64,000 nucleotides of DNA from GCA-2683135 sp964507445. GTDB taxonomy: Bacteria > Planctomycetota > GCA-002687715. The DNA lies in assembly GCA_964507445.1 (NCBI GenBank), contig CAZDQF010000005.1:186001-250000 (forward strand). The letters are read 5' to 3'. This document shows positions 44,045 through 52,937 of the stretch, one piece after another (the first letter of the stretch is position 1; the number at the start of each line of letters is the position of its first letter). The translations under genes and the position numbers were made by a program. The notes beneath the pieces are model-generated. The model was given only the letters and a program-made list of their open reading frames with translations, was not told the DNA's origin and did not search any database.

Positions 44045-45496
44045 TCAGGATCCGGCCACGGACACCGCGTCCTGAGCCAGCTGCTCGACGGTCTCCCGCA
44101 GATCCTCGTCATCCCGCATTCGCACCCCGATCCGCTCCACGCCGTAGAGCACGGTGGAGTGGTCCCGGCCTCCGAAGAACCCGCCGACCTCCTCCAGGGA
44201 GTGACCGGTGAGCCGCCTCGCGAGATACATGCAGACCTGGCGGGGCAGGGCGATGGCCTGGGTTCGACGCTTGCTCTGCAGCTCCGCCAGCTTGACGTCA
44301 TAGTGGCGCGTCACCGCGCGGGCGATGTGGTCGATGGTGACACGACGGCGACGCTCCACCACCGTGTCCTTGAGCGCCTCCCGGGTCAGAGCCTGGTCCA
44401 GGGGGCGGCCGGACAGGTGGGCTAAGCCGATCACACGGGTCACGGCCCCCTCCAGTTCGCGGACGTTGGTGCGGACGCTCTCAGCCACCAGGGCGCAGAC
44501 GTCGTCGGGCATGGCGACGCCGATCATGTCAGCCCGACGCCGGACGATGTCCAGCCGGGTGTCGTAGCCGAGGCGCTCCAATTCGCAGACCATCCCCCAT
44601 CGAAAACGGGAAATCAGGCGGTCCGTGAGCCCGGCAAGAGCACGGGGCTCCATGTCGGCAGAGAGGACGACCTGGCTCTGTCGCTGGTGCAACCAGTTGA
44701 AGGTGTGGAAGAACTCCTCCTGGGTCCGCTCCTTGTTGGCCAGGAACTGGATGTCGTCCACCGCCAGCAGGTCAAGCTCCCGGTATCGTCTGCGAAACCC
44801 GTCCAGGTCCCCCTTCTCCACCGCGGCGATGAACTGGTTGATGAACTGCTCGCAGCTGACGTAGAGGACACGGGCCTGCGGCCGACGGGCGCGCCAGGCG
44901 GCGCAGATCGCCTGCAACAGGTGGCTCTTGCCGAGGCCCACCCCGCCGTGGATGAAGAGCGGGTTGTAGACGCGTAAGTCCTTTTCAGCGACGGCCATAG
45001 CCGCTGCTCCGGCGAGCCGGTTGCCGGCCCCGGAGACGAACGATGTGAAGGTGTAGTTGGGATTCAGTCCAGCCGCATCCTTGTCTGAAGCGGAGTTGAC
45101 AGATCCTGGGTGGGATCGGGTCTCCATGTCGCGGACCTCTTGCGGGATGGCGGCGGATTCCCCCTCATGGCTCGAAGTGTCGCCCCCCGACTCCTCCAGC
45201 GCGGTCATCACCGCGACCCCATCGCCCGAGGCCTCCCCCTCTCTGACCGTGATCCGAAGCGCGGGACGTCGCCCCCCGTTCGCCGCAGCAGCGGCGCCCA
45301 GGATGATGTCTCCGTACTTCTTTCGCAGCCACTCCCGAGAGAACGTATTGGGGACGCTCAACTCGAGGACCTCATCCGAGCAGGCAGAAGGCTCGACCGC
45401 CTTGAACCAAGTGTCGAACTGCTGCTCCGTGACGCGGCCACGGATGCGAGAGAGAACCCCTTGCCAGTACGAAACAGCGGCTTGCTGCCGTGTCAT
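44045..45496 (-). CDS. dnaA: Chromosomal replication initiator DnaA
   Basis: DnaA binds the origin and opens DNA for replication. Domain I (SYWQGVLSRIRGRVTEQQFDTWF) is followed by a linker of about 80 residues and the AAA+ domain, with Walker A GGVGLGKS and Walker B LLAVDDIQFL. The C-terminal DNA-binding helix-turn-helix carries the signature GGRDHSTVLYG. I chose the ATG at 45496 because it directly precedes domain I and has a G-rich element about 6 bases upstream; ATGs at 45508 and 45547 are in frame. dnaN, dciA and gyrB follow on the same strand. Confidence 0.96.
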   Translation of the reverse strand: MTRQQAAVSYWQGVLSRIRGRVTEQQFDTWFKAVEPSACSDEVLELSVPNTFSREWLRKKYGDIILGAAAAANGGRRPALRITVREGEASGDGVAVMTALEESGGDTSSHEGESAAIPQEVRDMETRSHPGSVNSASDKDAAGLNPNYTFTSFVSGAGNRLAGAAAMAVAEKDLRVYNPLFIHGGVGLGKSHLLQAICAAWRARRPQARVLYVSCEQFINQFIAAVEKGDLDGFRRRYRELDLLAVDDIQFLANKERTQEEFFHTFNWLHQRQSQVVLSADMEPRALAGLTDRLISRFRWGMVCELERLGYDTRLDIVRRRADMIGVAMPDDVCALVAESVRTNVRELEGAVTRVIGLAHLSGRPLDQALTREALKDTVVERRRRVTIDHIARAVTRHYDVKLAELQSKRRTQAIALPRQVCMYLARRLTGHSLEEVGGFFGGRDHSTVLYGVERIGVRMRDDEDLRETVEQLAQDAVSVAGS

Positions 45497-45959
45497 CGAA
45501 GCCCCCATGATTCGCCCGGTGAGGGCGAACTGCTTCAACAAACCCATCGGTTATGACGAGAACGCGCGCGAGCACGAACAACGAAATGACGATCCCACGA
45601 ACTCATGCTTCGAGAACTGACCGCCACCCAGGAAGATGGAATTCTGGTGTCGCGCGCACCACTCGTCCATCCTGTTCAGAACACGTTTCCCACGGACGCT
45701 CCAAACAGATTCGTCGGAGGTGACTTAGTCCATCGGAGGTTTGCGTTTGTGGTCGCCGACACCAACGCGCGCCCGATGCCCGGCACGTCGGCGCGTTTTT
45801 CATTTCATCGCAACGAGCACCGATCGGACGACGCCGACCACACTTGATGCACCACGAAGAGGTCGGCACAATAGGCCATAAGGTGAAACACAAGCAGAAC
45901 TTAGACCAAGTTAAATCGCGCGGGAACGGGCACGTGCGCTGCGGTCTGCGCCGCAACCC
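45497..45959. other. Intergenic region upstream of dnaA, candidate origin region
   Basis: About 410-460 bp without a convincing gene. The stretch 45870-45920 is richer in A/T than its surroundings (around caataggccataaggtg and ccaagttaaatcg). No 9-mer matching the DnaA box TTATCCACA with one mismatch or fewer was found by eye, so the position next to dnaA is the only support for an origin here. Open frames in this region have non-coding composition. Confidence 0.3.
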
Positions 45960-47099
45960 TCACGCGTGCTTGCGGTTGCGATTCACGACATGGATGATGC
46001 GGCGAGCTGCTTCCAACATCTCGTCCTGTGCTGGTGTCCAACCGACAGAGATGCGAACGCTCTGGAGGTTCTCCACCTTGTCGACACCCATGGCCGCCAA
46101 CACGTGACTGGGCTCCACCGAGCCGCTGCTGCAGGCGCTGCCCAGACTGAGTGCCACCCCCGCCAGGTCACACCCGAGCATGAGCGACTCCCCGGCGACG
46201 CCCGGAATTCGGAGATTCAGGGTCCCGGGTAGTCGGCGGTCGTCTTCCGGGGGGCCGTTCAGCACGCAATGGGGGATCGACGAGCGCAATGCCGTCAGGA
46301 GGCTCGCAGCGTTCTCCTTCGTCGCCGCGATTCGCGCATCCAACTCCTCCATCGCCAACTGGGCCGCGGCCCCGAACCCTACAGTGGCCGCGACGTTCTC
46401 TGTCCCGGCCCGTCGCAATCGCTCCTGGCCGCCTCCGACCAGTTGAGCCTGCAATTGTGTGTCCGTGCGCACCCACAACGCACCGATCCCCTTTGGACCG
46501 CCCATCTTGTGGGCTGACAGACTGACGGTGCCTCGCCCCGGATCGGGCACCGCCAGGGGCCGCTTCCCCGGAATCTGGACCGCATCCACGTGCAGGGCAC
46601 AACCGGCGGATCGGCATCGCTCGGCTATCTCGGACCAGGGCTGGACAGAACCGACTTCGTTGTTGGCCGCCATGACCGCCATGACCTGGACCCCGCCCTC
46701 CAGGGCTCGGTCCACACCAGCCAGGTCCACGACCCCCTCCCCGTCCACGGGCAGGGTGGTCACCTCGCAGCCAGCCCTGGCCAGGGCCTCCGCACAGCCC
46801 AGGACCGAGGGATGCTCCACAGCGGAGACCGCGATGGGGCGGGGGCTGGAAGCCAGCCCCCGCAGCGCCAGGTTGTTCGCCTCCGTGGCGCCGCTGGTGA
46901 AGATGATCTCCCGCGGGTCCCCGCCGACGAGAGCTGCCACCTGCTCCCGGGCGTCCTCCACGGCCCTGCGGGCAGCCCGACCCTCACCATAGGGGCTGCT
47001 GGGGTTCCCCTGGAGCCCCTTCAGGTGAGGGAGCATGGCCTCCAGCACCCGCGGGTCCGTGGGGGCCGTGGCGTTGTAATCCAGGTAGATCCGGTCCAC
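45960..47099 (-). CDS. Cysteine desulfurase (NifS/IscS family)
   Basis: A PLP enzyme that takes sulfur from cysteine for Fe-S clusters or thiolation. The PLP Lys is K198 in SLSAHKMGGPKG. The active-site Cys is C323 in LGSACSSGSVEPSHVL, and the conserved His is in VEHPS. The 12-residue insertion around the Cys and the sequence style place it in the class I (NifS/IscS) group. Start is GTG at 47099, six bases from TAAGAT (47111-47106), a possible -10. No iscU or mnmA is adjacent. Confidence 0.93.
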   Translation of the reverse strand: MDRIYLDYNATAPTDPRVLEAMLPHLKGLQGNPSSPYGEGRAARRAVEDAREQVAALVGGDPREIIFTSGATEANNLALRGLASSPRPIAVSAVEHPSVLGCAEALARAGCEVTTLPVDGEGVVDLAGVDRALEGGVQVMAVMAANNEVGSVQPWSEIAERCRSAGCALHVDAVQIPGKRPLAVPDPGRGTVSLSAHKMGGPKGIGALWVRTDTQLQAQLVGGGQERLRRAGTENVAATVGFGAAAQLAMEELDARIAATKENAASLLTALRSSIPHCVLNGPPEDDRRLPGTLNLRIPGVAGESLMLGCDLAGVALSLGSACSSGSVEPSHVLAAMGVDKVENLQSVRISVGWTPAQDEMLEAARRIIHVVNRNRKHA

Positions 47100-47218
47100 G
47101 AGGACATCTTATCCCGCGAGGAGATCAAGCTACCGCCCCCCCGGTGCCGAAAGACTGTCAGTAGGGATCACGCTCGAAGGGCGAGGGGGATCCGCTCAGG
47201 GGTTGATCGGGTCAAGGG

Positions 47219-47893
47219 ATGAGCATCGTCAACACGCGCGACAAGACCATCACGACCAAGATCGTCTACTACGGTCCTGGCCTGGGTGGCAAGACAACCA
47301 GCCTGATGGACATTCATCGTGTCCTCGATCCGGAACGTCGGGTCAAGTTGGTGTCTCTGAAGACGGACGAAGAGCGCACCTTGTTCTTCGATTTCCTCCC
47401 CATCGATCTCGGCATCGTCGGCGGGTACAAGATCAAGATCCAGGGCTTCACCGTCCCCGGGCAGGTGAAATACAACCTCACCCGGAAGTACGTGCTCATG
47501 GGTGCGGACGCGGTCGTGTTCGTGGCCGACTCACAGGCGGACCGGCTCCAGGAGAACATCGACAGCGTCGCGAACCTGGCCTCCAACCTGGCCGCGAACG
47601 GGCTCGACTTCGAGACCATCCCGCTGGTCATGCAGTACAACAAGCGGGACCTCGGCGACCTGACTTCCACTGATGAGCTGGACTCCCAGTTGAACCACCG
47701 GAACGTACCCTGGTTCGCCACATCGGCGATCTCGGGCGAGGGTGTGTTCGACGCCTTCGCGGAGGCGTCCGCCACCATGCTGGACAGCGTCGCCACCCGT
47801 TACCGGATCCCCGGGACCAACGACGAGGGCGTGGCCGTAGGCGAGTCCGCCAGGGCACACCTCACCCGGCTCGCGCAGCGAACGTCCGCCTGA
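47219..47893 (+). CDS. mglA: MglA-type small GTPase
   Basis: A Ras-like GTPase of the MglA family, which sets cell polarity and gliding motility in Myxococcus and related functions elsewhere. G1 is GPGLGGKTT (19-27), followed by the family segment LKTDEERTLFFDFLPIDLG. The G3 region reads TVPGQV with the MglA-type Thr, and G4 is NKRD. At 224 residues it is slightly longer than M. xanthus MglA (195), with a C-terminal extension. No MglB/roadblock GAP gene is adjacent. Confidence 0.93.
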   Translation: MSIVNTRDKTITTKIVYYGPGLGGKTTSLMDIHRVLDPERRVKLVSLKTDEERTLFFDFLPIDLGIVGGYKIKIQGFTVPGQVKYNLTRKYVLMGADAVVFVADSQADRLQENIDSVANLASNLAANGLDFETIPLVMQYNKRDLGDLTSTDELDSQLNHRNVPWFATSAISGEGVFDAFAEASATMLDSVATRYRIPGTNDEGVAVGESARAHLTRLAQRTSA

Positions 47894-47898
47894 TCACC

Positions 47899-47914
47899 CG
47901 CTGAAGGATCAGCG
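47899..47914. terminator. Hairpin at the mglA/bshA convergent junction
   Basis: CGCTGA-AGGA-TCAGCG is a perfect 6-bp stem with a 4-base loop, lying 5 bases after the mglA stop and covering the bshA stop codon (47911-47909). It can act for both strands. No T-run is present. Confidence 0.4.
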
Positions 47915-49051
47915 ACCGCGGTCAATCACGCGGCGATACAGGCCTTCGTAGATCGGCACCACCTTGTCGTTGCGAAAGTGCCGCTCGACCCTGCTGCGGG
48001 CCGCATGACGCATGTCCTCACGAGCGCTCTGATCGCGAAGCAACGCGGACAGGCGTCCGCCCATGGCCTCCACATCCCCGACGCGCTCGAGGATGCCGAC
48101 CTCGCCGTCGGTCACGACCTCCGGGAGACCTCCGGCCCGCGCACCAACCACCGGGACACCGCACGACAGGGCCTCCAGCGCTGCCAACCCGAAGGACTCT
48201 CCGTCGGAGGGCAGGAGGAAGGCGTCCGCCTGCGAGAGCAGCTTGGCCGCGTCCGGCATGGCGCCAGTGAAGGTGACCCGATGATGGAGCTCCAGGTCGC
48301 GCACGAGTCGTTCCGCGGCGGGGCGCTCGGGACCATCACCGACCATCACGAGCCGGCTCACGTGATCCTGGTAGACGCGATGGAAGATCCTGATCGCATC
48401 AAGGACACGCTTCACGGGACGGAAGTTGCTCATGTGCATGAGCAGCGGCTCGTGAGGCTCCGCGTACACGCCCCGCAGCGGTTGGTGATCCGCCGGAGCG
48501 TAGCGCACCGGGTCAACGAAGTTGGGGATGACCTCGATCTCACACGCGTCGCAGATGCCTCTTACGGTCTCTTCGCGGAGGTAGCTGGAGACCGAGGTGA
48601 TGGCGTCGCTCTTGCGCAGCGCGAACGCGGTGCTCAGGCGGTAGGACGGGTCCGAGCCCACCAGGGTGATGTCGGTCCCGTGCAAGGTCGTGACCACGGC
48701 GGTGTCGCCGCCGGCGATCTCCCGTGCAAGATGCGCCGCCATGCTGTGCGGGAGCGCGTAGTGGGCATGGAGGATCTGAAGGTCATGGTTGGCCGTGACC
48801 TCCGCCAGCTTGTTGGCCAGCGCCATGGCGTACGGCGGATACTTGAACAGCGGGTAGTCCGGGACGGCGACCTCGTGAAACAGCAACTTGCCGCTGGAGG
48901 CCATGCGGAAGGGGCTCGAGTATGAGATCACATGGACCTCGTGACCTCGATCGGCGAGAGACGAGGCCAGATCCACCGCCACCGCGCCGGAACCTCCGAA
49001 GGTCGGGTAGCAGATGATCCCAATTCTCAGGTCGGTGTCCGACGACATCAC
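47909..49051 (-). CDS. bshA: N-acetyl-alpha-D-glucosaminyl L-malate synthase BshA
   Basis: A GT-B (GT4) glycosyltransferase that joins GlcNAc from UDP-GlcNAc to L-malate, the first step of bacillithiol synthesis. Family features are ICYPTFGGSGAVAVDLASSLADRGHEVH, LHAHYALPHSMAA and TTLHGTDITLVGSDPS near the N-terminal half. The donor-site segment is PSDGESFGLAALEALSCGVPVVG. At 380 residues it matches known BshA. The GTG at 49051 overlaps the bshB1 stop (GTGA); an ATG lies one codon later. Confidence 0.95.
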   Translation of the reverse strand: MMSSDTDLRIGIICYPTFGGSGAVAVDLASSLADRGHEVHVISYSSPFRMASSGKLLFHEVAVPDYPLFKYPPYAMALANKLAEVTANHDLQILHAHYALPHSMAAHLAREIAGGDTAVVTTLHGTDITLVGSDPSYRLSTAFALRKSDAITSVSSYLREETVRGICDACEIEVIPNFVDPVRYAPADHQPLRGVYAEPHEPLLMHMSNFRPVKRVLDAIRIFHRVYQDHVSRLVMVGDGPERPAAERLVRDLELHHRVTFTGAMPDAAKLLSQADAFLLPSDGESFGLAALEALSCGVPVVGARAGGLPEVVTDGEVGILERVGDVEAMGGRLSALLRDQSAREDMRHAARSRVERHFRNDKVVPIYEGLYRRVIDRGR

Positions 49052-49782
49052 TCTTGCTCTTGCGGGTAGTACCCGAAGTCCATGAACTGCTTGACAGGGT
49101 CAGCGAGGGGGATCGGCCCATCGTGAACGAAGCCCTCACCGAATTCCACGCCTATTCGATGACCGAAGCTCCGGGCGCGAGCCTCCCACCAGTCCCAGAA
49201 CCCCGCGCTGGAAATGTAGGTGGCCGGTGCCTCGGAGTCGGGGTCGTGGAACTGACTCTCGTAGGCGAGACAGGCCTCCTTCTTCTGTCTCATGAAGGCA
49301 GAGACATCCACCACCAGGTCCGGGTCCTCCGTGGTGTGGGTCACGTACCCGAGGACCGTGCGAGGGCGGTGTGGCGCCTGCCCTGTATCCCACCGGACGA
49401 GCCCGGCCAGGAAGGCCGCCTCGCGAACGATGCGACCCGTCCACGCATGGTCCGGGTGCAGGTCCCGGTCGATGGGTGCCAGCACCACCGATGGGCGATA
49501 CTCGCGCAAGACCCGGATGACCGCGTCCCTCGAAGCCTGATTCAGCACCACGTTCCCGTCAGGCAAACCGAGGTTGCGCCTGACGCTGACGCCCAGGCGG
49601 CGGGCTGCCTCCGCCGCCTCCGTCGCACGGACCTCGGGCGTGCCCCGGGTTCCCATCTCCCCCCGGGTCATATCCACGATGCCGACCCCGTATCCCTGAT
49701 TCAGCAGGGACAGCACCGTCCCTCCGATGGTCAGCTCCACATCGTCCGGGTGTGCTCCAAACGCCAGAACGTCCTGTCTCAT
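49048..49782 (-). CDS. bshB1: Bacillithiol biosynthesis deacetylase BshB1
   Basis: A zinc-dependent deacetylase of the LmbE family that converts GlcNAc-malate to GlcN-malate, the second step of bacillithiol synthesis. The metal motif AHPDD (H11, D13, D14) and the second site HPDH (H109, D111, H112) are intact. YESQF and the C-terminal EFGEGFVHDGPIPL match BshB1. At 244 residues it has normal length. It overlaps bshC upstream (ATGA) and bshA downstream (GTGA). Confidence 0.95.
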   Translation of the reverse strand: MRQDVLAFGAHPDDVELTIGGTVLSLLNQGYGVGIVDMTRGEMGTRGTPEVRATEAAEAARRLGVSVRRNLGLPDGNVVLNQASRDAVIRVLREYRPSVVLAPIDRDLHPDHAWTGRIVREAAFLAGLVRWDTGQAPHRPRTVLGYVTHTTEDPDLVVDVSAFMRQKKEACLAYESQFHDPDSEAPATYISSAGFWDWWEARARSFGHRIGVEFGEGFVHDGPIPLADPVKQFMDFGYYPQEQE

Positions 49783-51320
49783 GAAGCGAAGTCCTCGTCG
49801 CTCAGGGTGATCACGTGGTGCTTGAAGTTCAGCGGGTCGACCTCCGAGAGGATGCCGTCAATCAGCTCCGGACGGTTACCCAGCAGCGCCATCGGTCCGA
49901 AGATCCGTTCTTGCGGCCGACCCCGTGGACGGACCGTCTCCGCCAGGCGATGGCGGGTACGACGCCCGGTGTCTCCATCATGCTCCCGCTGTCGCTCGAA
50001 TCCTCGCTGCAGCCGAGACAGTCCGGATCGTGTCTTGCTCTCGAAGCCCTCTATGGAGCGCCGCAGGCCTTCGTCCGTACACGCATGCCGTAGCTCATTC
50101 AGGGCCTCATCAAGCTTGCCGCTGGCACGGCTGAAGAGCGAACCGAGGTCACCTCGGTCAGGAGGCGCCGGCCAGGCAGACGGGTCCCCCAACAGGTCTG
50201 CGTGACCAAGTCCCAGGGACCCTGCGCTGCGAGCGCTCCGCGGATCCAGGATGGTGACGGAAGGCCGGGGCCATGGCATCGGTGTTGGCAGCCCGTAGGA
50301 CGGGAACAGACAGGCCATCTGCGCGAAGTACGCGTTCTCAGCGGGACCGTTCACGTGCGCCACCACGGGCAACAACCATTGCTGGGCAACGGCCCGGGTG
50401 AGAACGCCACAGGAGAAGCGGCCCGGGTCGGTCCGCGCACGAGCCGCTTCTTCAGAAGACCCCTTCGCATCCAGCGCCACGCGACCGCTCTTCTGCAGGC
50501 AGAACAGCAGCGACGATGCCTCCACATCGACCTGGGGAGCGAACCCCGCAGCCACCACCGAAGCCGTGCTGGTTCGCACCCTCTCTCGTAGACGCTCCTC
50601 CCGCTCCAGGGTCGTACCGAAGAACTCGCCGAGGAGCGGCCGCAAGACCGCCGGCTCCACATGCGCGACCGCTCGCTCCGGCAACAGCAGCCGAACGACA
50701 CGGGATGCCCACCGAGGCAGCGACTCCCCCGCCACGGGCCTCAGCTCCGCCAACCGGTCGGGGACCCAGGACGCCGCGACCTCGACCTGGGCCTGGGAGA
50801 GGACCACCCGCTCCAAGGGCTGGCCCTGTGAGTCGGCCAGGTCGAGCCGCTCGAGCCGCGTCTCCGACTCCTGCCTCGAATAGAACCGGTTGACCTCATC
50901 AAGGTCGTGGTCTTCGGAGTGATTCCAGAACACCGGTATGACGGGCACCCCAGCGCGCTCTTCCACGATGCGCGCCAACGCGCACGCCCCCGCGATCTTC
51001 GCGAAGACCATGAGCGGTCCACCGTAGAGCCATGGTTGCTGGCCCGTGATGATCACAACGGATCGCGGGTCCTCCAGCTTGCGGGCGACCTCGGCCCCTT
51101 CAGGGTTGCCCAGCTCTTCGTTGTAGCGGACCAACGCCGAGCTCACGCGCGAGCGGTCGGCGACCGGGGACGGGGCTGCCGCGACGACGTTCATCAGGCC
51201 ATCAAGTCCAGCCGCCGCGGGGAACAGGTCCGCGGGCAGCCTTGGATCCTGTGAGCGCAGCAGGGTGTCGATGGTCTGGCTCCGTGCTGTTGCCGGAGAC
51301 TGGAGGGTCGCCACCTTCAT
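49779..51320 (-). CDS. bshC: Bacillithiol synthase BshC (putative cysteine-adding enzyme)
   Basis: BshC adds cysteine to GlcN-malate, the last step of bacillithiol synthesis. Three family segments are clear: ITGQQPWLYGGPL, VFWNHSEDHDLDEVN and HVNGPAENAYFAQM. The C-terminal RLAETVRPRGRPQERIFGPM matches the usual RPQER segment. I start at ATG 51320, which overlaps the methyltransferase stop by 4 bases (ATGA); the protein is then 513 residues, typical of BshC. Confidence 0.93.
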   Translation of the reverse strand: MKVATLQSPATARSQTIDTLLRSQDPRLPADLFPAAAGLDGLMNVVAAAPSPVADRSRVSSALVRYNEELGNPEGAEVARKLEDPRSVVIITGQQPWLYGGPLMVFAKIAGACALARIVEERAGVPVIPVFWNHSEDHDLDEVNRFYSRQESETRLERLDLADSQGQPLERVVLSQAQVEVAASWVPDRLAELRPVAGESLPRWASRVVRLLLPERAVAHVEPAVLRPLLGEFFGTTLEREERLRERVRTSTASVVAAGFAPQVDVEASSLLFCLQKSGRVALDAKGSSEEAARARTDPGRFSCGVLTRAVAQQWLLPVVAHVNGPAENAYFAQMACLFPSYGLPTPMPWPRPSVTILDPRSARSAGSLGLGHADLLGDPSAWPAPPDRGDLGSLFSRASGKLDEALNELRHACTDEGLRRSIEGFESKTRSGLSRLQRGFERQREHDGDTGRRTRHRLAETVRPRGRPQERIFGPMALLGNRPELIDGILSEVDPLNFKHHVITLSDEDFAS

Positions 51321-52060
51321 CGAGGCCTCTCCAGACTCAAGACACATCGCTCACCGACACCCAGGGGCTCCCCATCCAGGCTGCCGTAGGTTCGGTTGAC
51401 TATGAAACCACTTCGTTCAGCCATCTCTCTCAAGTCGTCCGGCTCGTACAACCGGACGGACTCTTCGTAAACGACCGGTTGACCACCTTCTGGCGGGAGG
51501 ATGTTCACGCGCTTCTTGACCCGTCCTTCGTCGATCCTCCGCTCTTCTCTCAGACGGTGTCCTGCGACCAGGCGGTCGGAAGACCGGACCAGGTTCTCGG
51601 CGACGCGAGGAGCATAGAGGTAGTCGAGCAGGTAACCACCTCCGGGGCGCAACACGCGGTGGACACCGGCGAGGACCCTGAGGTCGTCAGAGTCCGAATC
51701 AAAGTACCCAAACGAGGTGAAGAAGCTCGTCACCACGTCGAAGCTGCCATCCGCAAAAGGCAGAGCTCGCATGTCCGCGCGGACGAGACGGGCTTCGCCG
51801 GAGTTCTTGTTCTCCCGCAACAGGGGTCCGGACAAGTCCAACCCTACGACCCAGGCACAACGAGGTCCGAGCGCTCGCTGGTGGCGCCCGGCTCCACAGG
51901 CGAGATCCAGGACCCTCGCGTCTGGCCCGATGCGGAACTCCTTGATGGCAAACTCCACTTCCTTCCGAGCAGACGTGTCGTCGCGATGGGAATAGAGGAT
52001 CGGGTAGAGCTCGCCGAAGGCGACCTCGTACCACGCCTGGTTCACACCATCGCCACCCAT
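51317..52060 (-). CDS. Class I SAM-dependent methyltransferase in the bacillithiol operon
   Basis: The SAM-binding motif I is VLDLACGAGRHQRAL (near residue 48), followed by motif II-like VGLDLSG and a motif IV-like region. The protein is about 247 residues with a C-terminal beta-rich segment (VRLYEPDDLREMAERSGF) typical of small-molecule methyltransferases. It starts 1 base after pyrF ends and overlaps bshC by ATGA. Because the following three genes make bacillithiol, I infer that it may methylate bacillithiol or a related metabolite, as NmbA does in green sulfur bacteria. A more general role is possible. Confidence 0.8.
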   Translation of the reverse strand: MGGDGVNQAWYEVAFGELYPILYSHRDDTSARKEVEFAIKEFRIGPDARVLDLACGAGRHQRALGPRCAWVVGLDLSGPLLRENKNSGEARLVRADMRALPFADGSFDVVTSFFTSFGYFDSDSDDLRVLAGVHRVLRPGGGYLLDYLYAPRVAENLVRSSDRLVAGHRLREERRIDEGRVKKRVNILPPEGGQPVVYEESVRLYEPDDLREMAERSGFIVNRTYGSLDGEPLGVGERCVLSLERPR

Positions 52061-52061
52061 C

Positions 52062-52937
52062 TCAGTTCTTGAGGCCGGCAAGATCGGACGACATCTCCGC
52101 GACGGCGGCGAGGACCCGCTCCTGCCAGTTCACGGGGACCTCCCCTTCCTTCGACCACGGGTAGGTCAACGAACGGCTGGCGCTGACGAGAGCGCCTTCA
52201 CCGTTGGCGTCGAATCCGGCGGCGATGTCCTCCGCGCCGGCCCCTTGAGCTCCATAACCCGGCAACAACAGGATAGACCCCGGGAGCTGCTCACGGAGGC
52301 TCGCCAGATGACCTGGATAGGTCGCACCCACCACCGCACCCACGGGTCCGTAGCCGCTGTCCCCGAGAGGTTGATTCCATTCGCGGACCAACGACGCCAT
52401 GTGTTCGCTGACCGTGCGCCCATCTTCGAGACGCAGATCCTGAAGCTCTCCCGATGAAGGATTGGAGGTCTTCACCAGGATGAAGACACCAGCGGCTTGA
52501 TCGGACCCGGTGGCGATGAACGGCTTGACGCCGTCGCTACCCAAGAACCCGTTGACGGTGACCGCATCGGCGAGGGCACAGGCAGGTCCTCGGGCCGCAA
52601 GGAACGCCTTGGCGTACGCTTCAGCGGTCGTCCCGATGTCCCCACGCTTGACATCCGCCACCACCAGCAAGCCACGCTCGCGCGCATGCCGGCAGACCTC
52701 TTCGAACGCAGCGAACCCACGGGACCCCCAGGCCTCGAAGAACGCCGCCTGCGGCTTCACCGCGGCCACCTTGTTCGCCACGAGATCGATGATCTCCGTA
52801 CAGAAGTTCCGGATGGCGACAACGGGGTCGCCTTCGGTTCCCTCTGGGGTCAACTCGACTCGCGGGTCCAGTCCGAGGCAGATGGGGTTTCCCACCTGTC
52901 GACACCGCTCGATGGTCCGATCGCCGAACGTGCTCAC
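52062..52937 (-). CDS. pyrF: Orotidine 5'-phosphate decarboxylase, subfamily 2
   Basis: The enzyme makes UMP from OMP. The catalytic array is DVKRGDIG (D95, K97, D100). With 291 residues and motifs such as GNPICLGLDPR and PGYGAQG it belongs to the longer type 2 (mycobacterial-like) PyrF. The GTG at 52937 overlaps the pabA stop by 4 bases (GTGA), which is why I prefer it over in-frame starts upstream. Confidence 0.95.
   Translation of the reverse strand: MSTFGDRTIERCRQVGNPICLGLDPRVELTPEGTEGDPVVAIRNFCTEIIDLVANKVAAVKPQAAFFEAWGSRGFAAFEEVCRHARERGLLVVADVKRGDIGTTAEAYAKAFLAARGPACALADAVTVNGFLGSDGVKPFIATGSDQAAGVFILVKTSNPSSGELQDLRLEDGRTVSEHMASLVREWNQPLGDSGYGPVGAVVGATYPGHLASLREQLPGSILLLPGYGAQGAGAEDIAAGFDANGEGALVSASRSLTYPWSKEGEVPVNWQERVLAAVAEMSSDLAGLKN

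Noticed and set aside
45603..45956. Small overlapping open frames upstream of dnaA (about 80 and 117 codons)
   Set aside because: Residue composition (Arg/Cys/Trp-rich or Arg/His-rich) is typical of non-coding frames. Neither resembles rpmH, rnpA or another origin-linked small gene.
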